DNA from: Bosea sp. ANAM02
Lineage (GTDB): Bacteria > Pseudomonadota > Alphaproteobacteria > Rhizobiales > Beijerinckiaceae
Length of the DNA stretch: 64,000 nucleotides
Reading direction: 5' to 3'
Assembly: GCF_011764485.1 (NCBI RefSeq)
Contig: NZ_AP022848.1
Location: 1,640,001 to 1,704,000, forward strand
The notes beneath the pieces were generated by a model. The model saw nothing but the letters and a program-made list of their open reading frames with translations, was not told the origin of the DNA and searched no databases. Both the position numbers and the translations under genes were made by a program. Below, one piece after another: positions 51,702 to 60,632 of the stretch. Each line of letters starts with the position of its first letter. Position 1 is the first letter of the stretch.

Positions 51702-52748
51702 GTGCAGCCCATTCCTTCGATCCAGGTCCTGCGCGCGCTCGCTGCCTTGATGGTCGCGATCCACCATGTCCAGCCGGATGCGGCCGTCGTCGCCACCCGC
51801 GCGGGCCTGAGCTTCACGCGCAGCGACCTCCTGCCCTGGATGGCCGGTGTCGACATCTTCTTCGTCGTCTCCGGCTTCATCATGGTCCATGCCTCGCAGG
51901 ACCTGTTCGGCCGGGACGGCGCCTCCAGCCTCTTCCTGAAACGGCGGCTGGCGCGCATCGTGCCACTCTACTGGGCGATGACGACGCTGTTCCTGCTGGT
52001 CGGCCTCGCGGTTCCGGCCGTGCTCAATTCCGGCGTGCCGAACCTCCAGCAGGTGCTCGGCTCCTACCTGTTCTGGCCGGTAATCTCGACGCAGGGGATG
52101 GTGCAGCCGGTCTATTCGCTGGGCTGGACGCTGAATTACGAGATGCTGTTCTACGTCCTGTTCGCGGCCGGATTGATGCTGCCGCGACGCTGGACCTTGC
52201 CGGCGATCACGCTCGTTCTGGCGCTGCTGGTCGGTGCCGAGAGCCTGAAGGGGCCGCTCTCGCTGCCCTTCGGTTTCTGGGGCCAGCCGATCGTGCTGGA
52301 GTTCGCGGCGGGGATGGGGATCGCGGTGCTCCGGCAGCAGGGCTTGCGACTGCATGGGGCCTTGCGGATCGCCGTCGCGATAGCCGGTGCCGCCTTATTG
52401 GTCGCCGCTGCCCATGTTCCGGGCGCAGATGGGCCGTGGAGCAGCGTCTTGTGGCGCGGTGGAGCCGCCGTTCTCCTGATGCTCGCGGCCGGTTGCGGCC
52501 GCGAGGGCATCGTGCCACTGCCGCCTGTGAAGGCGCTGGCTGCGGTGGGCGACGCTTCCTACGCACTCTATCTCGTCCATCCCTTCGTGATTCGGGGGAT
52601 GCGCGAGGTCGTGCTGCGGCTCGGGTTGCATTCGCCTGCGCTTTACATCGCGCTGGCGCTTGCCGGTTCCGTTGTCGCGGCGCTGCTGTTGTACCGCTTC
52701 TTCGAGAAGCCGGCGACGCGTCTGGCCCGGCGCTGGCTGGGAGGGTGA
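51702..52748 (+). CDS. Acyltransferase 3 family (OafA-type) membrane protein
   Basis: 348 residues from GTG 51702. About ten membrane segments. IQVLRALAALMVAIHHV with the catalytic His, VDIFFVVSGFIM and SLGWTLNYEMLFYVLF are the family motifs. It moves acyl groups onto surface sugars or glycans at the inner membrane. The frame continues upstream inside glk, so the GTG just after glk is the practical start. Target unknown. Confidence 0.9.
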   Translation: MQPIPSIQVLRALAALMVAIHHVQPDAAVVATRAGLSFTRSDLLPWMAGVDIFFVVSGFIMVHASQDLFGRDGASSLFLKRRLARIVPLYWAMTTLFLLVGLAVPAVLNSGVPNLQQVLGSYLFWPVISTQGMVQPVYSLGWTLNYEMLFYVLFAAGLMLPRRWTLPAITLVLALLVGAESLKGPLSLPFGFWGQPIVLEFAAGMGIAVLRQQGLRLHGALRIAVAIAGAALLVAAAHVPGADGPWSSVLWRGGAAVLLMLAAGCGREGIVPLPPVKALAAVGDASYALYLVHPFVIRGMREVVLRLGLHSPALYIALALAGSVVAALLLYRFFEKPATRLARRWLGG

Positions 52749-52755
52749 TTCCCGC

Positions 52756-52846
52756 GTCATGCTCGCCCTTGTGGCGAGCATCCACGTCTTGAACACCGCG
52801 CGGCCAGAAGGACGACATGGATGGTCGGGACAAGCCCGACCATGAC
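52756..52846. repeat. 91-bp GTCAT/ATGAC palindromic element, copy 2
   Basis: Left hairpin ATGCTCGCC-CTTGT-GGCGAGCAT and right hairpin ATGGTCGGG-ACAAG-CCCGACCAT between GTCATG and CATGAC ends. Very close to copy 3 at 60696 over both arms. Confidence 0.88.
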
Positions 52847-52884
52847 GAGAAGGTAAGAGCGCGTCATTGGCTGCGCACTGCCGC

Positions 52885-53238
52885 TCAGCTCAGCTTCATG
52901 CCCTTCAGCGACTGGCCGACCACGCCGCCATCCTTCCGGCGCTGCGCCCGCTTCGACTTGATCGTCTCGACATGCTCGGGCTGCGGGAAATAGCCGCGCT
53001 CCATGACCTCCAGCGCGTATTCCTCATAGGTGAGGCCGAGTGCCGAGGCCTTCTCCTCGCGTCTCAACGCGATCTCGCGCGGCTTCTTCCAGGCCTTGCG
53101 ATGGGCGAAGCGCCAGTCGAAATAGCGGCCGATGTTGCCGGAGCCTGTGGCCGAGCGGCGCTTGCGCTCCTTCAATGGCGGGCCGCCATTATGACCGATC
53201 CCGATCGGGCGTTCGCTGGGCATCGCTCTTGCACTCAT
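52885..53238 (-). CDS. Small basic protein with GIGHNGGPPL motif
   Basis: 117 residues from ATG 53238 (or 53223). GIGHNGGPPL near the N-terminus, then the basic stretch FAHRKAWKKPREIALRRE and an acidic YEEYALEVMERGYF. The GHNGGPP motif recurs in small alphaproteobacterial and phage proteins of unknown function. The C-terminal part is rich in Lys/Arg, so nucleic-acid binding is possible. Isolated gene between two palindromic repeats. Confidence 0.7.
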   Translation of the reverse strand: MSARAMPSERPIGIGHNGGPPLKERKRRSATGSGNIGRYFDWRFAHRKAWKKPREIALRREEKASALGLTYEEYALEVMERGYFPQPEHVETIKSKRAQRRKDGGVVGQSLKGMKLS

Positions 53239-53329
53239 CAGGGCTCGATCCGGATCACGATAAGGGACGGGAAGGGGCTGGCAAGGGCCGTGCCATGGCC
53301 TTTGATCACATGCTTCGAGCCGCAGGCTT

Positions 53330-53495
53330 GTCATTCCGGGGCATGCCGCAGGCATGAACCCGGAACCCACGACTGGGTGAGAGTTTTAATGCTGCGCTTG
53401 TAAGCCGCTCGCCCGGTCGTGGCTTCCGGGTCCTTCGCGGAGTTTATCCTTGGGCCGACCAAAGGTCGGACCCGAGGGCGAAGCCCCGGAATGAC
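53330..53495. repeat. GTCAT/ATGAC palindromic element, 166 bp
   Basis: GTCATTCCGGGGC at the left pairs with GCCCCGGAATGAC at the right. Inner ACCCGGAAGCCAC and GTGGCTTCCGGGT-type arms are inverse. It lies in the 329-bp gap before uup, which shows no gene. Confidence 0.8.
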
Positions 53496-53567
53496 AAAGG
53501 TGGTTCCCTGCGGACGTGACAGGGCGGCGGCGGCGGTCTATCCCGCAGGCCGAACACAGGACGGATC

Positions 53568-55376
53568 ATGGCTCCCTTGCTGCATCTACGCGACGTCGCG
53601 CTCACCTTCGGCGGACAGCCCTTGCTCGAAGCCGCCGAGATCGCGGTTTCGGCCGGCGAGCGCGTCTGCCTCGTCGGCCGCAATGGCTCGGGCAAGTCGA
53701 CGCTGCTCAAGATCGCGGCAGGGATCGTCGAGCCCGATCATGCCGAGATATTCGTGCAGCCGGGCTCGACCATCCGCTACCTGCCGCAGGAGCCTGATTT
53801 CACAGGCTTCAACACCGCGCTCGCCTATGTCGAAGCCGGGCTGGGACCGGGCGACGACGCCTATCGCGCCCAATATCTGCTGACCGAACTCGGCCTGACC
53901 GGGCAGGAGAACCCGGCCTCGATGTCGGGCGGCGAGGGGCGTCGCGCCGCGCTGGCGCGGGTTCTGGCGCCGGAGCCGGACATCCTGCTGCTGGACGAGC
54001 CGACCAACCATCTCGACCTGCCCGTCATCGAATGGCTGGAGCAGGAGCTGAAATCGCTGCGTTCGGCCATGGTGCTGATCAGCCACGACCGGCGCTTCCT
54101 GACCTCGCTCTCGCGAGCGACGATCTGGCTCGACCGTGGCGTGACACGGCGGGCCGAGAGGGGATTCGGCGAATTCGAGGCCTGGCGCGACGAGGTTCTG
54201 GCGCAGGAGGAACTCGACCGCCACAAGCTCGACCGCAAGATCGCCCGTGAAGAGGACTGGCTGCGCTATGGCGTCAGCGCCCGGCGCACCCGCAACCAGC
54301 GAAGGCTCGGCGAGCTTCATGCGCTGCGCGACCAGCGCCGCACGGCCCGCGCCGCGCAAGGCAATGTCCGGCTGGAGGCGAGCGAGGCGCAGGCGTCCGG
54401 CAAGCTCGTCATCGAGGCGATCGACGTCGCCAAGGCCTATGGCGACAACACCATCGTCAAGAACCTGTCGCTGCGCGTCGCGCGCGGCGACCGGATCGGC
54501 ATCGTCGGGCCGAACGGCGCCGGCAAGACCACGCTGATCAACCTGCTGACGGGCGCGCTCGCGCCGGATTCCGGCAAGGTCAAGCTCGGCACGGCGCTGG
54601 AGATGGTGACGCTCGACCAGCGCCGCGAAAGCCTCGATCCGGAGATGCCGCTCGGCGACGTTCTGACCGGCGGCGGCTCGGACCAGGTGATGGTCGGCGG
54701 CCAGCCGCGCCATGTCATCTCCTACATGAAGGACTTCCTGTTCCAGCCGATCCAGCGCGGCACGCCGGTCGGCGCGCTCTCCGGCGGCGAGCGCGGGCGC
54801 CTGATGCTGGCGCGTGCGCTGGCCAAGCCCTCGAACCTGCTGGTGCTGGACGAGCCGACCAACGATCTCGATCTCGAGACGCTCGACCTGCTGCAGGAAC
54901 TGCTCGCCGACTATCAAGGCACGGTGCTGCTGGTCAGCCACGATCGCGACTTCATCGACCGCGTCGTCTCCTCCGTGCTGATCTCGGATGGCGACGGCGT
55001 CTGGACAGAGTTCGCCGGCGGCTATTCCGACATGCTGGCGCAGCGCGGGCGCGGCGTCGGGGCCAAGGCGCGGCCGGTCGAGAAGGCGGCGCCCGCTGCG
55101 CCCAAAGCTGCTGCCGCGGCGCCGGCCGCATCCGCCTCCAGGCGCAAGCTCTCCTTCAACGAGAAGCATGCGCTGGAGACGCTGCCGAAGAAGATCGAGA
55201 CCTTGCAGGCCGAGGCCGCGAAGCTCAACACGGCGGTTGCCGGCGATCTCTACACGCGCGATCCGAAGCTCTTCGCCAAGGCGACGGCCCGGCTGGAAGA
55301 GGTCGCGCGCGAGATCGGCGAGGCCGAAGAGCGCTGGCTCGAGCTGGAGATGCTGCGCGAGGAGATCGGGGCGTAA
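53568..55376 (+). CDS. uup: ABC-F ATPase, Uup type
   Basis: 602 residues with two ATPase domains. Walker A motifs are VGRNGSGKST and VGPNGAGKTT, signatures MSGGEGRR and LSGGERGR, and Walker B motifs both read LLLDEPTN or LVLDEPTN. A linker with a long charged helix joins them. The C-terminal 100 residues after an Ala/Pro linker form the Uup-type coiled coil (SFNEKHALETLPKKIETLQ). ABC-F proteins act on the ribosome or DNA, not in membranes. No resistance context. Confidence 0.95.
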   Translation: MAPLLHLRDVALTFGGQPLLEAAEIAVSAGERVCLVGRNGSGKSTLLKIAAGIVEPDHAEIFVQPGSTIRYLPQEPDFTGFNTALAYVEAGLGPGDDAYRAQYLLTELGLTGQENPASMSGGEGRRAALARVLAPEPDILLLDEPTNHLDLPVIEWLEQELKSLRSAMVLISHDRRFLTSLSRATIWLDRGVTRRAERGFGEFEAWRDEVLAQEELDRHKLDRKIAREEDWLRYGVSARRTRNQRRLGELHALRDQRRTARAAQGNVRLEASEAQASGKLVIEAIDVAKAYGDNTIVKNLSLRVARGDRIGIVGPNGAGKTTLINLLTGALAPDSGKVKLGTALEMVTLDQRRESLDPEMPLGDVLTGGGSDQVMVGGQPRHVISYMKDFLFQPIQRGTPVGALSGGERGRLMLARALAKPSNLLVLDEPTNDLDLETLDLLQELLADYQGTVLLVSHDRDFIDRVVSSVLISDGDGVWTEFAGGYSDMLAQRGRGVGAKARPVEKAAPAAPKAAAAAPAASASRRKLSFNEKHALETLPKKIETLQAEAAKLNTAVAGDLYTRDPKLFAKATARLEEVAREIGEAEERWLELEMLREEIGA

Positions 55377-55384
55377 GGCGCATC

Positions 55385-55476
55385 GTCATGCTCGGCCTTG
55401 ACCCGAGCATCTCGGAAACCAGCATCTTCTTGTCCTGAGTTTCTCGGGTCTACGCTTCGCTTCGCCCGGGAATGAC
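55385..55476. repeat. GTCAT/ATGAC palindromic element, 92 bp
   Basis: Starts GTCATGCTCGGCCTTGACCC and ends CCCGGGAATGAC. The left hairpin ATGCTCGG/CCGAGCAT is intact. Related to the element at 18176. Confidence 0.75.
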
Positions 55477-55580
55477 GGCTAGGCTATTCCAATTTTGCAC
55501 CGGCCCGCGCGCGAAAGCGCATTTACCGCGGCGCTCAATCGTTTCAAACATCGCGCAATCGCAGAGCACGAGGAGCGACC

Positions 55581-56327
55581 ATGAGACTCAAGGGCAAGAC
55601 GGCGCTGGTGACCGGCGCGGCGCAGGGCTTCGGCTTCGGTATCGCCGAGACCTTCGTGCGCGAGGGCGCGCGCGTCGCGGTGCTGGACATCAACGGCGAC
55701 AAGGCCAAGGAGGCTGCCAGGGCGATCGGCCGCAAGGCCTTCGCCGTGACCTGCGATGTCGGCAAGGCCAAGAGCGTCGACAAGGCGGTCGAGAAGATCG
55801 TGGCCAAGGTCGGGCGGCTCGATATCGTCGTGAACAATGCCGGCACCACCCATCGCAACAAGCCGATGACCGAGGTGACCGAGGAGGAGTTCGACCGTAT
55901 CTTCGCGGTGAACGTGAAGTCGATCTACCTGATGGCGCGCGCGACCGTTCCGCATTTCCGGGAGCATGGCGGCGGCGTGATCCTGAATATCGGCTCGACG
56001 GCGGGCCTGCGGCCGCGTCCGGGCCTGACCTGGTACAATGGCTCGAAGGGCGCGGCGAACCTGATCTCTCAGTCGATGGCTGTCGAGCTCGCGCCGGACA
56101 AGATCCGGGTCAACGCGATCGCGCCGGTCGCGGGCGAGACGCCGCTGCTCGCGACCTTCATGGGCGAGGACACGCCGGAGCGCCGTGCGCAGTTCACGGC
56201 CTCGATCCCGTGGGGCCGCTTCTCGACGCCGCAGGACATCGCCAATGCCGCGCTGTTCCTGTGCTCGGACGAGGCCGACATGGTGACCGGCTCGGTGCTG
56301 GCGGTCGACGGCGGACGCTGCGTCTGA
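55581..56327 (+). CDS. Short-chain dehydrogenase/reductase
   Basis: 248 residues. Cofactor motif TGAAQGFGFG, DINGDKAKE with Asp favouring NAD+, structural NNAG, catalytic Ser in NIGSTAG, and YNGSKGA for Tyr and Lys. The C-terminus ends VLAVDGGRCV. FabG-like fold. Substrate unknown; the sequence resembles glucose or 3-oxoacyl dehydrogenases. Preceded by GAGGAGC, which supports the start. Confidence 0.92.
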   Translation: MRLKGKTALVTGAAQGFGFGIAETFVREGARVAVLDINGDKAKEAARAIGRKAFAVTCDVGKAKSVDKAVEKIVAKVGRLDIVVNNAGTTHRNKPMTEVTEEEFDRIFAVNVKSIYLMARATVPHFREHGGGVILNIGSTAGLRPRPGLTWYNGSKGAANLISQSMAVELAPDKIRVNAIAPVAGETPLLATFMGEDTPERRAQFTASIPWGRFSTPQDIANAALFLCSDEADMVTGSVLAVDGGRCV

Positions 56328-56334
56328 GAGCTGC

Positions 56335-56494
56335 GTCATTCCGTGCGCGCTGCGGCACGCAGTGCCGCTGCGCAGACGCGGGACCGTTCTCAGAAAAAGA
56401 CACCCTGTAGCGTGTGCGACGACGGGAGCCTCTGTCGTCGTGCGGTCCCGTGTCTGCGCAGCAGCGCTGCACGCTGCGGCGCGCACGGGATGAC
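56335..56494. repeat. GTCAT/ATGAC palindromic element, 160 bp
   Basis: Starts GTCATTCCGTGCGCGC and ends GCGCACGGGATGAC. Inner arms CGCAGACGCGGGACCG and CGGTCCCGTGTCTGCG are near-inverse. Lies between the SDR gene and the convergent phosphoesterase gene. Confidence 0.8.
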
Positions 56495-56499
56495 GTCTT

Positions 56500-57396
56500 T
56501 CAGACGGCTTTCGTCAGGGAGATTTCCTGACGGAGCGTCACGGCTCCGTCCGGCTCGAAGCCACGCTGCTCCAGCGTGATACCCGGTTCCTTCGCATCGC
56601 CCTCGATGCGGAAGAGATGCCAGGTGCCGAGCTCGCCATGGCCGCGCGGGCCGATCGATGCCGAGGGCACGCCGACGATCGGCACGTCTCGACCGAGCCC
56701 CGGCCGCCAGGCCAGCGAGAAGCTGTGATTATGGCCATGCAGGACGAGGTCGGCGCCCTTGCGCTTCAGCATGGCCTCGAAGGCGGCGGCATCGACCAGT
56801 TCGCGGCCGCGCTTGGCGCCGCCGACATAGGGCGGGTGGTGAATCAGCACGACGCGGATCAGGCCTTCGTCGCGGGCGCGATCCAGCAGCGCCTCGGTGC
56901 GGGCGACCTGCTCGCTGCCGACGCGCCCCGTCGCCATCAGGGGCAGGGTCGGCACGCCGCTGTTGATGCCGATCAGCGCGACCGGGCCGCGGCGGCGATA
57001 CCAGGGGTAGCCGGCCTTGCCATCGTCATCGGCGATCCAGGGCGCGAGCAGGCCGGCCAGCGGCTTCAGCGAGGAACGCGCATAGGCATCGTGATTGCCC
57101 GGCACGAAGCTGACCCTTTCGCGCGGGCCGAGTTCGTCCAGGAAGGCGATGGCTGTCTTGAATTCGTCGGGCAGGCCGATATGGGCGACGTCGCCGGTGC
57201 AGGCGACATGGTCGGGCTCATGCGCATGGATGTCGGCGACGATACGCGCCAGGATATCCATGTCATGGGCGTGACGGCGCTTGCGACGCCAGTTGACGTA
57301 ACCGGTCGCGCGCTTGCCGAAGAGCTGATGCAGCGAAAACCCGGCGAGCGGGCCGAGATGCGGGTCGGACAGATGCGCGAGCTTGAACACGCTCAA
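56500..57396 (-). CDS. Metallophosphoesterase (calcineurin-like)
   Basis: 298 residues. Metal-binding motifs in order: AHLSDPHLG, CTGDVAH, PGNHDAY, VLIHHPP and LHGHNHS. The domain fits 3',5'-cAMP phosphodiesterase or related esterases; the substrate is uncertain. The start is TTG 57396 or GTG 57390, without a convincing ribosome site for either. Confidence 0.9.
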   Translation of the reverse strand: MSVFKLAHLSDPHLGPLAGFSLHQLFGKRATGYVNWRRKRRHAHDMDILARIVADIHAHEPDHVACTGDVAHIGLPDEFKTAIAFLDELGPRERVSFVPGNHDAYARSSLKPLAGLLAPWIADDDGKAGYPWYRRRGPVALIGINSGVPTLPLMATGRVGSEQVARTEALLDRARDEGLIRVVLIHHPPYVGGAKRGRELVDAAAFEAMLKRKGADLVLHGHNHSFSLAWRPGLGRDVPIVGVPSASIGPRGHGELGTWHLFRIEGDAKEPGITLEQRGFEPDGAVTLRQEISLTKAV

Positions 57397-57470
57397 GCGC
57401 TTGCCCCCGCAGGAGGCCGTCAGTCAAGCGCGCCGATGGCGCGCCTGGACTGCGGACAGGTCGGAGGACC

Positions 57471-57587
57471 TCAGTTGGCGGCGCCGGTCAGTTCCGACAC
57501 GATGCGGGAATCGGTCAGGGTGACGGCGGGCTTCCAGACATAGGCCGGCTTGGCCTTGAAGCGAGCGATGATGAAAGAGAGAAGCAT
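57471..57587 (-). CDS. Possible small protein of 38 residues
   Basis: ATG 57587 opens MLLSFIIARFKAKPAYVWKP and the frame ends at 57471. The hydrophobic start followed by basic residues recalls the opening of DUF1127-type small proteins, but the rest does not match. It lies in the 326-bp gap 57397-57722, which has no other visible gene. Unsupported by a strong ribosome site, so this is a tentative call. Confidence 0.35.
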   Translation of the reverse strand: MLLSFIIARFKAKPAYVWKPAVTLTDSRIVSELTGAAN

Positions 57588-57722
57588 GGTTTCGGTGTCC
57601 TGATGTTGCGCTGCGGTATCTGCCTCATTTGGGGCGCGTTTGTGGCAGGGCAACTGATGGACTTGACGGTCCGTCATGCGATTTTTGCATAGACAATTAA
57701 CCCGACCTTGAGAATCGATCGG

Positions 57723-58232
57723 ATGCAATCAGCGACGCCCCAGCCGACCGCCGATCCCGAGATGCCCCGCACGCTCGCGCAACGCCTGCTGACGCGTCTG
57801 CTGCATGTCTATTTCAGGTTTGCGCGCGGCATGACGCTGGGCGTGCGCGTCGTCGTCCTGAACGAACGCAACGAGGTCTTCCTGGTCCGTCACACCTATG
57901 TTCCCGGCTGGTATCTGCCGGGAGGAGGGGTCGAGGTCGGCGAAACGGCCGAAGAGGCCCTGGAGCGCGAATTGTCGGAAGAGGCCGGTATCGTTGCGGC
58001 CGAGCGGCCCGTTCTGCATGGATTCTTCTTCAACCGCAGGCTCTCCCGGCGCGATCACGTCGCCGTCTACGTGCTGCGCCGGTTCCGCATCGAGCAGATC
58101 AAGCAGCCGGACCGCGAGATCGCGGAAGCCGGATTCTTTCCGCTGGATCGCCTGCCGGATGCAACGACGCAGGCGACGCGGCGGCGGCTGGCGGAGATCC
58201 TCTCCGGGCAGCCGCTGGCTACGGAATGGTGA
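57723..58232 (+). CDS. Nudix hydrolase
   Basis: 169 residues from ATG 57723. The full Nudix box is present: GGGVEVGETAEEALERELSE followed by EAGI, with metal-binding Glu in RELSEE. The stretch NEVFLVRHTYVPGWYLPGGG precedes it. It hydrolyses nucleoside diphosphates linked to some moiety; the substrate is unknown. Confidence 0.92.
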   Translation: MQSATPQPTADPEMPRTLAQRLLTRLLHVYFRFARGMTLGVRVVVLNERNEVFLVRHTYVPGWYLPGGGVEVGETAEEALERELSEEAGIVAAERPVLHGFFFNRRLSRRDHVAVYVLRRFRIEQIKQPDREIAEAGFFPLDRLPDATTQATRRRLAEILSGQPLATEW

Positions 58233-58250
58233 GCGCGGCTGCCGTGCGGC

Positions 58251-59774
58251 TCAGTTGGCGCTTTTCGCCAGCGTGGCGAAATCGGCATCGAGCTTCGCCA
58301 GGCCCGCCGCAATCTTGGCGCGGCGATCCTTGATCCAGGCGTCCTGCCGGTCGAGGCGCTGCCTGGCCTCGGCCAGCATCCGGTCCATCTCGGCCGGCTG
58401 CGGGCCGCCCGATGTGGCGCGGTTCCTGATGATCGCGACGGGGTCGAGCGTCGCGCGGAACTCGGCCTCGCTCATCGGCAGATCAGCGGCGGCGAGCCCC
58501 ATCTCCGGAGCCGCCTTGCGGTAGATCGCCTGCGCCTGCGCATAGGGAAATTCGGTCGGCTTGATGTTGTGGAGCTTGGCGTAGTCGACCACCTCCGACG
58601 CGAAATGGTGGCCGGCGCGGAAGGGCAGCTTGTATTTCCGCATCAGCACGTCGGCGAGTTCCTGCGATGCCGTCCAGTCGCTGTTGAGCTCCTCCAGGGC
58701 CCGCTCCGGATCGATGGCGAGCGCCTTCAGGATGCGATCCAGCCCCTGCACGGCCCTGGTCGCGCTGTCGGTCATCGCGCTGTTGGCCCTGGCGTCCTTG
58801 GCGTCGGGCATGCCGGGCGGGATGTTATGCCCCCGGAAGACCGGCCCCATTGCCAGCGAAAGGGCGGTCGAGGCGCTTTCACGCGTGCCGTTCAGCAGGC
58901 CCGGATTGCGCTTCTGCGGCATGGCGCTGGATACATAGGTGTTGCCGCCGCCCTCCCGCAGGATGATCCAGGGCCGCGACTGCGCATATTGCGTCATCAC
59001 GTCCTCGATGAAGCCGCCGACATGCAGCGCGATGCCGGTGACGATGCCGCCGACCTCCACGGGCAGGTCGGCCGCGGCGATCTGCGAGGCGTCGTAGGCG
59101 TTCTCGACCAAGGCCGCGAAGCCGAGATAGTCGGCCATGCGCTGGCGATCGAGCGGCCAACTCGTGCCGTTGAGCACGGTCGTGCCCATGGGAGAGCGGT
59201 CGACCCGGGCATAGGTCTCGCGGATGCGCTGCGCGTCGCGATCGAGCCCGGCGACGAGGCCGAGCAGGTAATGGCCGTAGCTGTTGGGCTGGGCGGCGAC
59301 GCCGTTGGTGTAGTTGGGGACGATCGTGTCGCGATGGGTCGCGGCAAGCTCGACCATCGTCCGCGTCGCCCGGTTGAGCTCACCGGCGAGCGTCAGCAGC
59401 CGGTCGCGCATGATCGCGGCGCGATAGGTCGCGTGCATGTCCTGGCTCGAGCGGCCGGCATGGATCAGCGTGACCTCGACCCCGGCCTCCTTGATCATCA
59501 GCGGCTCGAACGTGATGACGGTCGAGGGCCGCCTCGCGCCGGGCTCGTTGCCGGCTTCGATCACCTTGGCGATGCCCTGCGCCAGCTTCGGCGCCAGCGC
59601 CCGGTCGAGCAGGCCCTGCTCGGCATTGATGACGGTGCTGGCCTTGTTCATCTCGCCGAGCCAGAAGAACTCGTCCCTAACCGGCTCCTTTGGCTGTGCC
59701 GGCTGCTGGGCCAGTGCCGGCAGGCAGATCGCCGCCAGAAGCAGGGCAGGGGTGATTGGCTTGAATCCGGGCAT
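58251..59774 (-). CDS. Exported argininosuccinate-lyase-like protein
   Basis: 507 residues from ATG 59774, which follows GGAGG by six bases. A signal peptide (PITPALLLAAICLPALAQQ) begins the protein, unlike cytoplasmic ArgH. The lyase fold follows with C1-like IHAGRSSQDM, C2-like NYTNGVAAQPNSYGHYLL and C3 SSAMPQKRNP. In C2 the family's catalytic THLQ is TNGV, so the His is missing. It is probably a periplasmic member of the fumarase/aspartase superfamily with another substrate, or an inactive one. Confidence 0.85.
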   Translation of the reverse strand: MPGFKPITPALLLAAICLPALAQQPAQPKEPVRDEFFWLGEMNKASTVINAEQGLLDRALAPKLAQGIAKVIEAGNEPGARRPSTVITFEPLMIKEAGVEVTLIHAGRSSQDMHATYRAAIMRDRLLTLAGELNRATRTMVELAATHRDTIVPNYTNGVAAQPNSYGHYLLGLVAGLDRDAQRIRETYARVDRSPMGTTVLNGTSWPLDRQRMADYLGFAALVENAYDASQIAAADLPVEVGGIVTGIALHVGGFIEDVMTQYAQSRPWIILREGGGNTYVSSAMPQKRNPGLLNGTRESASTALSLAMGPVFRGHNIPPGMPDAKDARANSAMTDSATRAVQGLDRILKALAIDPERALEELNSDWTASQELADVLMRKYKLPFRAGHHFASEVVDYAKLHNIKPTEFPYAQAQAIYRKAAPEMGLAAADLPMSEAEFRATLDPVAIIRNRATSGGPQPAEMDRMLAEARQRLDRQDAWIKDRRAKIAAGLAKLDADFATLAKSAN

Positions 59775-60118
59775 CGGTTTCCTCCGCTTCGACAGGCGAT
59801 ATCGCCTTCGGCTTCCGCGCTGTGTTCCCCCGCTTCGCGACCGGAGTTGAGACCAATCCGGCAAGGCGAGCAAGCCTCCGCAGGGGAATGCCGCCGGATG
59901 GATGGACACCGCTTAAGCGCCATTCGGTGCCGCCTCGGATTTTTCCGAAAAGTGGATTTCCCTTTCCGGCCCGATACTGTAGAGGCGCTGTCATGATGAT
60001 CCGCCCGAGCCTGCGAGACCTGCGACGACCGGCGCGCTGAATGCGCCCTTCCGGCACTGCGCCTGCACGCGCCTGCCTTCGCTCAGCCGACCCGCCTCCC
60101 GCTTAAGCGTCGATCATC
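59775..60118. other. Gap without a gene
   Basis: Between the lyase-like gene and the GNAT gene. At 59941-59991 lies a decayed relative of the repeat at 35611 (TTTTCCGAAAAGTGG and GGCCCGAT). No credible coding frame or clear promoter was seen in the rest. Confidence 0.6.
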
Positions 60119-60625
60119 GTGACATCCCTGCCCCTGACCATCCGCCACGAACTTCCCGTGGACGCCGCCGCGATCGAGCGCCTGCACGAGCGCGCTTTCG
60201 GTCCCGGCCGTTTCGCCCGCACGGCGTTCCGCCTGCGCGAGGGCGTGCCGCCCGATCACGCGCTGTCCTTCGCCGCTCATGTCGGCACCTTCCTCGTCGG
60301 TTCGGTGAAGGTGACGGCGGTACTCGCCGGCGGCCACAAGGCGCTGATGCTCGGCCCGCTCACCGTCGATCCTGCCTTCGAGGGCCGGGGCATCGGGGCC
60401 GCGCTGATGAACCGCTCGATCGATGCCGCGCGCGAGGCCGGGCATGACCTGATCATGCTGATCGGGGACGCGCCCTATTACGCGCGCTTCGGCTTCAAGG
60501 TGCTGCCGCCCGGCCAGCTCGTGCTGCCGGGCCCGGCCGATCCGGCGCGTTTCCTCGCGCTGGAGCTGGTCGACGGCGTGTTGAAGCAGCGTAGCGGGGT
60601 GGTGACCTCGGCACGGGCGGGGTGA
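60119..60625 (+). CDS. GNAT-family N-acetyltransferase (YhbS-like)
   Basis: 168 residues from GTG 60119. It opens LTIRHELPVDAAAIERLHERAF. The acetyl-CoA loop GPLTVDPAFEGRGIGAALM (about 79-97) and APYYARFGFKVL identify the YhbS-type subgroup. Substrate unknown. Followed by a nested pair of palindromic repeats. Confidence 0.88.
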   Translation: MTSLPLTIRHELPVDAAAIERLHERAFGPGRFARTAFRLREGVPPDHALSFAAHVGTFLVGSVKVTAVLAGGHKALMLGPLTVDPAFEGRGIGAALMNRSIDAAREAGHDLIMLIGDAPYYARFGFKVLPPGQLVLPGPADPARFLALELVDGVLKQRSGVVTSARAG

Positions 60626-60632
60626 TCCTGCC

